Origin: an uncultured Acetobacteraceae bacterium
GTDB taxonomy: Bacteria; Pseudomonadota; Alphaproteobacteria; Acetobacterales; Acetobacteraceae
Assembly: GCA_943912335.1 (NCBI GenBank)
Contig: CALTUD010000008.1
Location: 1-64,000, forward strand
Reading direction: 5' to 3'
DNA: 64,000 bases
Positions within the stretch are counted from its first letter, which is position 1, and each line of letters begins with the position of its first letter. Below the pieces are notes generated by a model. That model was not told the DNA's origin, made no database searches, and was given only the letters and a program-made list of their open reading frames with translations. The position numbers and the translations under genes were made by a program. This document shows positions 57,315 through 64,000 of this stretch, in pieces.

Positions 57315-58075
57315 CCGCCGGACTTCGAGCTGTCGAGTGTGTTGAGAAGATCGCTAGCGCGGTTCTGTTCGCCCGACGGGGCGGACGGGTCCTGGCTCAC
57401 GGAGAAGAGCTTGCCGCGCGCATCGGCGACATGGCCGGTGCGCAGGTCGATCAGCGCATCGGTTTCGGTGGCGAGCTGACGCCAGGTACTGTTCGGGCCT
57501 TCGATGTCGCGCAGGCGGGCTTTCAGCAGGCCCGGATCGCCGTCATCGACCTGATGCTGCACCCAGAGCAGCGTGCCGAGGCCGCGCAGATCGCGATCGG
57601 CATCGCGGTCATTGCCGATCTGGTCCCACAAGGCGAGCGCCGCCTTGTGATCGTTGGCCCGCCAGGCGAGTGCCGCTTCCCGCAGGCGCGACAGGGTGGC
57701 GAAGCCTTCCGGCGCATGCGCGGCGATGGCAGCGAACTCGCTGCGGGCCCGCACCTGTTCCGGCGTGGGCGGGGCGTAGGGTCCGAGCGCCACGGACGGG
57801 GTGGTGTCGGCATCCTTCTGGGCGGCGAAATACTGCGCGGCGACCGCTTCGGCGCGGGCATGGTCACGATGAACCATGAACTGCCAGCCGCCCAAGGCGA
57901 GACCGGCCACCACCAGCGCGCCCAAGCCGCCCAGCGCCAGTTTCTTGTTTCGGACAGCGGCGCGTTCGGCACGCAGATCGCCGTCGATCTCGTTGAAGAT
58001 ATCCTCGACCACTCGCCGCTCGTTCCCCGAAAGCCGTTCCGATCCGTTTCGCACCGAACGGAGGCGCCGGACCAT
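57311..58075 (-). CDS. YfgM-like tetratricopeptide membrane protein
   Basis: 254 residues. Charged cytoplasmic N-terminus (about 1-45), one membrane helix (about 47-66), and a periplasmic TPR-like helical domain with LREAALAWRANDHKAALALWDQI. In E. coli YfgM works with PpiD at the SecYEG translocon. ATG 58075 gives a normal-length N-terminus. Translationally coupled to bamB. Confidence 0.85.
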   Translation of the reverse strand: MVRRLRSVRNGSERLSGNERRVVEDIFNEIDGDLRAERAAVRNKKLALGGLGALVVAGLALGGWQFMVHRDHARAEAVAAQYFAAQKDADTTPSVALGPYAPPTPEQVRARSEFAAIAAHAPEGFATLSRLREAALAWRANDHKAALALWDQIGNDRDADRDLRGLGTLLWVQHQVDDGDPGLLKARLRDIEGPNSTWRQLATETDALIDLRTGHVADARGKLFSVSQDPSAPSGEQNRASDLLNTLDSSKSGG

Positions 58076-58139
58076 AGCGGCGGCGTGGTGAACCGGCAAA
58101 CGCCGCGCGTAAAGTCTTTCTTTACCTCGGCCGGTCAGA

Positions 58140-58541
58140 ATGGCGCGGATGAGAGCGCGCTTCGTCCTGTCCGTTCTGCCGGTTCTGGCCGTCTGCCCGC
58201 TTCTCGGCGGCTGCGTGATGCCGACCGTGTTTCCCTTGTCGCTGGGGTTCGGCGCGGATGTGGCGGCGTTCCACCGCACCATCCCGGATATGGCCTATTC
58301 GGCCATCACCGGAAAGGATTGCTCCGCGGTCCGGCTCGATCGGGGGGAAAGCTACTGCAAGCCGGTGGCACTTCCGGTGCCGCCGCAGCCCTACTGCACC
58401 CGCACCCTGGCACAGGTCACGTGCTGGGCCGATCCCGGCGCGACGCCGGGCATACCGAGACAGGTGGCGCAAGGGCCGACCGCACTGACCCCGGAACAGA
58501 ATCGTGTCCGTCTGGCGCGCTGGCCGACCGCGCTGCAATGA
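58140..58541 (+). CDS. Small conserved-looking lipoprotein with Cys-rich core
   Basis: 133 residues. Signal peptide with lipobox LLGGC (Cys25). The mature part has four cysteines (KDCSAVR, GESYCKPVA, QPYCTRTLAQVTCWADP), suggesting two disulfides in the periplasm. PYCTRTLxxVxCW is a motif I recall in Rhodospirillales hypothetical proteins. Function unknown. Divergent from the YfgM-like gene and convergent with the next exported protein. Confidence 0.7.
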   Translation: MARMRARFVLSVLPVLAVCPLLGGCVMPTVFPLSLGFGADVAAFHRTIPDMAYSAITGKDCSAVRLDRGESYCKPVALPVPPQPYCTRTLAQVTCWADPGATPGIPRQVAQGPTALTPEQNRVRLARWPTALQ

Positions 58542-58547
58542 ACCCGA

Positions 58548-59015
58548 TCAGTGCGCGGGCGGCCCTTTCTTCAACGCAGCGCTCAAAGCATTGAAGTTGG
58601 CGGCGATTCGCTTTTGCACAGACTCGCTGACGCTCTGGATCGCGTCGATGCGCTGCTTGGCCTGAGCGCTGATCGCCGTTTGTTCCGCCGTCGCGGAGCG
58701 GGATACGCAGCTGTTGTAGGTCCGTGCCGCCTGATCATAGGCTGTGACGGCATCGATGCTGGCGTTGTAGCGCGCGATGGTGCTGGTCTCCACCGTCGGC
58801 GGCGCGGGCTCGCGTCCGCAGCTGGCGGGGCTCCAACCGCCGGCGGCGGCGCTCGGTGCGGCGCGCGACGGCGCCGCATGGGCGGCGGCGTGACCGGAAT
58901 GGTGCGCGGGGGCCGCCTCGGCCAGTGCCGGAAGGACCGCGCACGACAGAGAGGCAGCGACGCCCAGCCGCACGAGATGGCGGCGCCGCGCCCTTTCGCG
59001 CCGAACCGTTTCCAT
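58548..59015 (-). CDS. Exported helical protein of unknown function
   Basis: 155 residues. An Arg-rich N-terminus (RRERARRRHL) precedes a Sec-type signal peptide ending near AEAAPA; then a His/Ala-rich stretch and a helical domain with CGREPAPPTVETSTIARYNASIDAV and YNSCVSRS, i.e. two cysteines likely to form a disulfide. No recognised domain. Ends six bases from the convergent lipoprotein gene. Confidence 0.7.
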   Translation of the reverse strand: METVRRERARRRHLVRLGVAASLSCAVLPALAEAAPAHHSGHAAAHAAPSRAAPSAAAGGWSPASCGREPAPPTVETSTIARYNASIDAVTAYDQAARTYNSCVSRSATAEQTAISAQAKQRIDAIQSVSESVQKRIAANFNALSAALKKGPPAH

Positions 59016-59093
59016 GCGAGCCTCCTGTCCCTTGTTGCTTCAGCTATCTCGTGCAGAGCGTTGATCGTCAAGCATTGTTGGGAAGGAAACCGG

Positions 59094-59894
59094 GTGGACG
59101 CGGTGAAGATTCGGCTCGGCACGCTGACCAGCGCGGAAGCGGCGGAACGGCTGCACGCAGGCGCCGTGGTGCTGCTGCCTTTGGGCAGTCTGGAAGACCA
59201 GGGACCGCACGCGCCCATGGGGGATTACCTGTGCGCGGAAACGCTCAGCGAACGGATCGCCGCGACATCGATCGCGAACGGAATCGATGCCCTGGTGGCG
59301 CCGGTTCTGCCGTTCGGCGGGCGGGATGTCTTCGGCAGCCGTATCGGCGGCATCGCGCTGGAACAGGACACGTTGCGGGCGGTGCTGCGCGACATGCTGA
59401 ACGCCCTGCTCCGGCACGGCGTGACGCGGTTGATCGTGGTGAACGGCCATGGCGGCAACGCGCAGGCCATTCATGACGAGACACAACGAATCTGGCTGCG
59501 CGACGGTGTGCTGATCCCGTGCTTCGGTTTGTGGAAGATCGCTGGCGCCTTGTTGCCGTCGCTGCTGGGCGCGGAGCATGCGGCACGCTCGGCCGGACAT
59601 GGTGCCGATCCGTTGTGCAGCGTCGCCATGCACCTATTTCCCGCGCTGATGCGGCCGGATTTGGTGCCGGAGGCACCCGCGGCGAAGCGTGTCGTTGGCG
59701 GGCTGGAGACCAGCGCGTTCGGCACCGCGACGATCGCCGGCGTATCGGTCGATCTGCCGGTGGAGCTGGGGAACAGCGCCGTGACGGGGGACGCCACGCT
59801 GTGTTCCGCCGAGAGCGGCGCGTTGATCGCCGCACGCCTGCTCGACGCGGGTGTGGCGCTGGTGGCCCAGCGGGCGGAAACGAACCGAAGCTGA
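59094..59894 (+). CDS. Creatininase family protein
   Basis: 266 residues of the creatininase/MftE amidohydrolase fold. Metal-site motifs are LPLGSLEDQGPHAPMGDYL and VVNGHGGNAQA. In creatininase the first motif reads ExH; here Glu34 is kept but the His is Gln, so the metal site or substrate may differ. GTG start with GGAAGGA seven bases upstream. Followed 88 bases later by an MFS exporter on the same strand. Confidence 0.85.
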   Translation: MDAVKIRLGTLTSAEAAERLHAGAVVLLPLGSLEDQGPHAPMGDYLCAETLSERIAATSIANGIDALVAPVLPFGGRDVFGSRIGGIALEQDTLRAVLRDMLNALLRHGVTRLIVVNGHGGNAQAIHDETQRIWLRDGVLIPCFGLWKIAGALLPSLLGAEHAARSAGHGADPLCSVAMHLFPALMRPDLVPEAPAAKRVVGGLETSAFGTATIAGVSVDLPVELGNSAVTGDATLCSAESGALIAARLLDAGVALVAQRAETNRS

Positions 59895-59981
59895 CCGAAA
59901 CGTGTGAGGCCGGCCGGGCATGGAATGCTTGAGGGCAAGGCTGCTGCGCCGCACAATGGGCGACCGCAGACGGACGGATTC

Positions 59982-61202
59982 ATGAGCGAGATCGACACCG
60001 AGACCCTGCCGGCGCGCGCCGTGCTGAGGCCGCCGCATGGCCGCGTGGCGGCGATCCTGGCACTCGCCACCGGCGGATTCGCCATCGGCACAGGCGAGTT
60101 CGCGATGATGGGCCTCCTGCCCTCCGTGGCGACCAATCTGCACACGACCGTCCCGAATGCCGGCTGGCTGATCAGCGCCTATGCCGGCGGGGTGGTCGTC
60201 GGCGCGCCCTTGTTCGCCGTGCTGGCCGCGCGCCTGTCGCGACGAAGCGTGCTGATCGGGCTGATGCTGATCTATGCCGTCTTCAACATCCTCACCGGGC
60301 TGTCGCAGCGCTACGACGTGGTGCTGCTGTTCCGCTTTCTGGCCGGCCTGCCGCATGGCGCCTATTTCGGCATCGGCGCGCTGGTGGCGGCCTCGATGGT
60401 GGACCGGCGCGAGCGGACCCGCGCGGTCGGCCAGATGATGCTGGGGCTGACCACGGCGACCATCATCGGCGCGCCGCTGGCCTCCTGGTGCGGCGCGTTC
60501 ATCGACTGGCACCTGTCCTACTATGCGGTGGGCGTGATCGCGCTGCTGGGCGTGGCGGGGCTGTTGTGGACGCTGCCGCCGATCCCGGCGCAGGACGGCG
60601 CATCGCCTTTGACCGAGCTCGGCGCCTTGCGGCGCATACAGGTGTGGCTGGCGCTGGGCACCGCCGCGATCGGGTTCGGCGGTTTGTTCGCGGTCTACAG
60701 CTACATCTCGCCGGCGCTGATGCACCGCACCCATATGAGCGCCGCCGTCGTGCCGCTGGTTCTGTCCGTGATGGGGCTGGGCATGGCGGTCGGCAACACG
60801 GTGGGCGCCTGGCTGGTGGATCGCGCTCCGAAGCGGGCGGTGGTCGGCCTGCTTGTGTGGGACGTCGCGGTGGCGCTTCTGTTCATCCCCGCCCTGCCCT
60901 TCGCCTGGGCGGCGACGGCGGATGCGTTCCTGGTCGGCTGCGGCGTGGCGCTGGCGCCGGCGATCCAAACGCGTCTGATGGATGTGGCGGGCGACGCGCA
61001 ATCCCTGGCGGCATCGCTGAACCACTCCGCCTTCAACATCGCCAACGGTCTGGGCGCGGCACTGGCCGGCGCGGCGATCGCCGCCGGTTATGGCTGGTCG
61101 TCGCCCGGCTGGGTCGGCGCGCTTCTGGCGGCGGGCGGGCTCGTGGTGTTCCTGGTGGCACTGGCTCTGGAACGGAAACAGCCGATCCAGATGCAAGCCT
61201 GA
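59982..61202 (+). CDS. MFS transporter, AraJ/NepI-like DHA1 exporter
   Basis: 406 residues, twelve predicted membrane helices. IGTGEFAMMGLLPSVA in helix 1 is the signature of the AraJ/NepI/YdhP exporter group; a further conserved loop is FLAGLPHGAYFGIGALVAA. Family members export sugars, nucleosides or drugs. Start ATG 59982 chosen at the predicted cytoplasmic N-terminus. Confidence 0.9.
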   Translation: MSEIDTETLPARAVLRPPHGRVAAILALATGGFAIGTGEFAMMGLLPSVATNLHTTVPNAGWLISAYAGGVVVGAPLFAVLAARLSRRSVLIGLMLIYAVFNILTGLSQRYDVVLLFRFLAGLPHGAYFGIGALVAASMVDRRERTRAVGQMMLGLTTATIIGAPLASWCGAFIDWHLSYYAVGVIALLGVAGLLWTLPPIPAQDGASPLTELGALRRIQVWLALGTAAIGFGGLFAVYSYISPALMHRTHMSAAVVPLVLSVMGLGMAVGNTVGAWLVDRAPKRAVVGLLVWDVAVALLFIPALPFAWAATADAFLVGCGVALAPAIQTRLMDVAGDAQSLAASLNHSAFNIANGLGAALAGAAIAAGYGWSSPGWVGALLAAGGLVVFLVALALERKQPIQMQA

Positions 61203-61218
61203 CCCGGAAACGGTTTCT

Positions 61219-62128
61219 TCAGGCGTCGTTCATCGCCAGCAGCGCATCGGCGGAGCGGGTGATCTCGCTTCGCCAGAACAGCGGCGCCAGCCAGCGTTCG
61301 GGGGTTGCGGACAGTCCATACAGCGCCCCCGCGAGCTGGCCCGTCACCGCCCCGACCGTGTCGGAATCCTCGCCCAGATTCACCGCCAGGATCAGCGCAT
61401 CCTCGAAGCTGTCGGTGCGGGACACCGACCAGAGCGCGGCTTCCAGCGTGTGCACCACATAGCCGCTGGAGCGGATCTGGGCGCGTTCCTCTGGTCGCCC
61501 ATTCCGCTCTGTGCAGCGCGCGCAGCGCCGGATGGTCGCCGCCCCGATCGGGCGCCAGCAATTGTTCCTTGGGCTCGCCGCCGATTGCGCGGGCGAGCAG
61601 TTCGGCGAACCAGACGCAGCCTTCCACCGCCTGCGGCGAGCCGTGCGTGACGCGGCTTTGCCCCGCGGCCCATTCGGTTCTGCGCAACGGATGGCCGAGC
61701 GTGGCCAGCACGACCGGAGCCAGACGCATGACCGAGCCGTTCCCGGCAGCGTTCTCGTCGGTGGAACCGGCCATGGGATTGCCGTTCGCGCGGAATCGTC
61801 CGAGCGCCTCGGCGGTGGTGACGCCGATATCGAAGCAATGGCCGGTGGCGGAGAAGGCGCCCTGTTTCCACCAGGCGACGAAGCGCTCCGCCAGATCGCG
61901 CGGATCCAGACCGCCGCTCTGGATCAGGCTGTCGGCGAGCGCCAGCGCCATGCTGGTGTCGTCGGTCCATTGTCCGGGCTGGAGCCCAAACGGCCCGCCG
62001 CCGGTGATCTCCATTTGCAGAGGCTGGCTGTCGCGACGGCTGAACTCGAGCGTGGTGCCGAGCGCGTCGCCGACCGCCAGGCCGAGAAGAGCACCCCTGG
62101 CGCGATCGCGCGTCGCTTCGTCCAGCAT
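61219..62128 (-). pseudogene. ADP-ribosylglycohydrolase family protein, frameshifted
   Basis: All family motifs exist but in two frames. From ATG 62128: GLAVGDALG, WTDDTSMALALADSL (metal-binding Asp-Asp-Thr), NGSVMRLAPVV. From about 61490 the other frame continues with SSGYVVHTLEAALW and LGEDSDTVGAVTGQLAGA (second metal site), ending at 61219. Total length of 910 bases equals 302 codons plus stop plus one extra base, so a single inserted base near 61470-61495 explains it. Removing it restores a normal 302-residue enzyme that hydrolyses ADP-ribose linkages. It could be a sequencing error or a recent mutation. Lies 12 bases after the dihydroorotase gene. Confidence 0.8.
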
Positions 62129-62140
62129 CACGAACTCCTT

Positions 62141-63460
62141 CTACCAGGCGAAACGAGCCATCCTACCCTGCGGCGCGCCGATCACCTCGTCGTCGCGCAT
62201 CACGATCCGCCCACGCACGATGGTCGCGACCGGCCAGCCCGTCACCGCCTGCCCATCGAACGGGGTCCAGCCGCAGGGGGTTGCGATCCAGTCGTTGGTG
62301 ATGGTGCGCCGGCGCTTCATGTCGACCACGGTGAAGTCGGCATCGAAGCCGGCCGCGATACGGCCCTTGGCGGCCATGTTGTAGACCCGCGCCGGGCCCG
62401 CCGCCATCAGATCGGCCAGACGGGACAGGCTGAGCCGGCCGTGATTCACGTGGTCCAGCATCAACGGGACGATGGTCTGCACGCCGGTGAGCCCGGCCGG
62501 GCAATCGGGCCAGGGACGGCGCTTGGCCGCGATCGGATGCGGTGCGTGATCGGACGAGACCACATCGACGGTGCCGTCGCGCACCGCCGCCCAGCTCGCC
62601 TCGAAATGGCGCCGGTCGCGGATCGGGGGGTTCATCACCGCCAGCCCTTCCAGTCGCTCGTAGCAGTCGGGCGCGACCTGGGTGAGATGGTTCACCAGCA
62701 CCTCGACGGTGGCGATGTCGCGGAAGCCGGCGAGATAGTCGAGTTCCTCGGCGGTGGAGGTGTGCAGGATATGCGCGGGGCGTCCGGTCTTGCGGGCGAG
62801 CGCCATGATCCGGCGCGTGCCGAGAAACGCGCATTCCTCGTCGCGCCAGATCCGGTGCGTGTCGTAGGGCATGCCGCGCTGGAACAACGGCTTGCGGTCC
62901 TGGAGCCGGTATTCGTCCTCGCTGTGAAAGGCGATGCGACGGCGCCCGGAGCGCATCACCGCCTCGATGCCGGCATCGTCCTCGATCATCAGATCGCCGG
63001 TGGAGGAGCCGGCGAACAGCTTCACCGCGCAAACCCCGGGCAGAGTCTCGTATTCGGCGAGATCGGGCGTGTTGGCGCGGGTGGCGCCGACATAGAAGGC
63101 GAAATCGGTGAAGCTTTCCCGCTCCACGTAGCCGGCCTTCCAGTCGAGCTGGTCGCGGCTGGTGATGGAGGGGCTGGTGTTCGGCATGTCGAACACGGTC
63201 GTGATGCCGCCGAGCGCCGCAGCGCGTGTGCCGGTGGGGATGCTCTCGATGCCGGCGTCGCCCGGATCGCGCAGATGCACATGAGCGTCGATCAGGCCGG
63301 GCAGGATGTGCAGGCCGGTGGCGTCGAAACGCTCCGCCGCATCCGCATCCGCCGGAACGCCCAGGGCGGCGATGCGACCGTCGCGCACGCCGAGATCGGT
63401 GGCGATCTCGCCCCAGGGCAGCACGCAGACGCCGTTGCGAAGGATCAGGTCGTAGCGCAT
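62141..63460 (-). CDS. Dihydroorotase, class I
   Basis: 439 residues, cyclic amidohydrolase fold. Metal ligands: HVH at 60-62 (DAHVHLRDP), the carboxylated Lys147 in CAVKLFAG, His in IAFHSEDE and ILHTST, Asp in SSDHAPH. Converts dihydroorotate and carbamoyl-aspartate in pyrimidine synthesis; an allantoinase/hydantoinase role is less likely but close in sequence. Overlaps the TetR-family gene by 16 bases and is followed by the ADP-ribosylglycohydrolase. Confidence 0.88.
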   Translation of the reverse strand: MRYDLILRNGVCVLPWGEIATDLGVRDGRIAALGVPADADAAERFDATGLHILPGLIDAHVHLRDPGDAGIESIPTGTRAAALGGITTVFDMPNTSPSITSRDQLDWKAGYVERESFTDFAFYVGATRANTPDLAEYETLPGVCAVKLFAGSSTGDLMIEDDAGIEAVMRSGRRRIAFHSEDEYRLQDRKPLFQRGMPYDTHRIWRDEECAFLGTRRIMALARKTGRPAHILHTSTAEELDYLAGFRDIATVEVLVNHLTQVAPDCYERLEGLAVMNPPIRDRRHFEASWAAVRDGTVDVVSSDHAPHPIAAKRRPWPDCPAGLTGVQTIVPLMLDHVNHGRLSLSRLADLMAAGPARVYNMAAKGRIAAGFDADFTVVDMKRRRTITNDWIATPCGWTPFDGQAVTGWPVATIVRGRIVMRDDEVIGAPQGRMARFAW

Positions 63461-64000
63461 CGGTGGACTCCGCAGGCGACGGGCATGGCGCGCAGGGCGG
63501 TGCGCACCACGGCGTGAAGCGTTTCGCGATCGGCGCCGGACGCGGCCTGCACCGACATGCCTTGTGCCACCGTCATGACGAAGGAGGCGAGAGCGGCGGA
63601 GTCGGCGTCCGCGGGCAGGTCGCCCTCCTCCCGGGCGCGTTCCAGCCTCCGTTGGAGTGCGGCCTCGTCCTCACGGCGGCGACGGACCAGTTCGCAGCGC
63701 ACCGGTTCGGAGGCTTCGGAGCAGACCAGGACGCCGTTGGTCTTCAGCGATCCGGGCGGCTGTCCCTGGGAGGTGTAGCAATCGGCATAGCCGTAAAGCA
63801 GCTTCTGCAGCACTTCCGAGGTGGTGGGGCTGGCCAGGGCGCATTCGGTGAAGCTGAGGCAGGTGCTCTGGAACCGGTCCAGCGCCTTGACGAAGAGCTG
63901 CTGCTTGTTGCCGTATGCGGCGTAGAGACTGGGGCGGGTGATGCCCATCGCCTCGGTCAGGTCGGTCAGGGACGCGCCCTCGAACCCTTTCTTCCAGAAA
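63445..64000 (-). CDS. TetR-family transcriptional regulator (partial, cut by window edge)
   Basis: At least 184 residues are in the window; the frame is open to the right edge, so the N-terminus is missing. The visible start continues a TetR helix-turn-helix (GASLTDLTEAMGITRPSLYAAYGNKQQLF), followed by the helical ligand domain. C-terminal end overlaps the dihydroorotase start by 16 bases, so the two are probably transcribed together. Confidence 0.85.
   Translation of the reverse strand, partial: FWKKGFEGASLTDLTEAMGITRPSLYAAYGNKQQLFVKALDRFQSTCLSFTECALASPTTSEVLQKLLYGYADCYTSQGQPPGSLKTNGVLVCSEASEPVRCELVRRRREDEAALQRRLERAREEGDLPADADSAALASFVMTVAQGMSVQAASGADRETLHAVVRTALRAMPVACGVHRCATT

Overview
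The window is GC-rich chromosomal DNA of an alphaproteobacterium, most probably an acetic-acid-bacterium relative (Acetobacteraceae). This is inferred from the gene order, the short-form HisG, the COQ9, MerR-ihfA and BamB-Der neighbourhoods, small conserved basic proteins, and an AT-rich dispersed repeat that I associate with that family. Almost everything is core chromosome: no plasmid, phage, CRISPR or intact insertion sequence was seen. About 73 protein genes and four tRNA genes are supported, and coding density is high.

Layout. 0.1-2.6 kb: a NodT-type efflux outer-membrane lipoprotein divergent from a TetR regulator, with a strong palindromic operator between them. 2.7-9.5 kb: tRNA-Thr, a small basic protein, dcd, murA, hisG-hisD, infA, maf, a short RNase E/G-like protein, yacG, tRNA-Phe. 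9.5-12.6 kb: a two-component system whose kinase has a Pro/Gly-rich sensor segment, divergent from a secreted OB-fold protein with a similar tail. 12.6-17.2 kb: a possible group II intron remnant, an NmrA oxidoreductase divergent from LysR, a polysaccharide-type ABC exporter pair, tRNA-Lys. 17.2-25.3 kb: cyclophilin, coaD, gyrA, ssb, and divergent uvrA with a LexA box. 25.3-33.4 kb: accessory metabolism (a hydroxyisobutyrate-dehydrogenase-like enzyme, a LytTR membrane regulator, a DUF6622-type membrane protein, SDR, squalene/phytoene-synthase-like protein, Fe-SOD, acetamidase and nucleoside hydrolase, AI-2E transporter) and tRNA-Pro.

33.4-38.4 kb: merR-ihfA-fabH-plsX-rpmF-DUF177 on the minus strand, divergent from bamE. 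38.4-42.5 kb: EnvZ/OmpR-like pair with a MarR regulator, COQ9, peptide deformylase. 42.7-44.6 kb: rpsU, uraD, azoR divergent from an HxlR regulator. 44.6-51.5 kb: leuB, leuD, leuC, rplS, trmD, rimM, rpsP, ffh, all on the minus strand. 51.7-54.4 kb: a 57-residue basic/acidic protein and a large protein of unknown function. 54.4-58.1 kb: der, bamB and a YfgM-like protein. 58.1-64 kb: two small exported proteins, a creatininase-family hydrolase, an MFS exporter, a frameshifted ADP-ribosylglycohydrolase, a class I dihydroorotase, and a TetR gene cut by the window edge.

Functional threads: envelope assembly (BamB, BamE, YfgM-like, MurA, PlsX/FabH), translation (IF-1, L19, L32, S16, S21, TrmD, RimM, Ffh, Def), SOS/DNA topology (UvrA, SSB, GyrA), leucine and histidine biosynthesis, and several sensor or regulator pairs. 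The least ordinary items are the dispersed hairpin repeat found at two loci, the matched Pro/Gly-rich sensor kinase and exported protein, the large unknown protein at 52.0-54.3 kb, the frameshifted ADP-ribosylglycohydrolase, and the LexA box that lies over the upstream ATG of uvrA.
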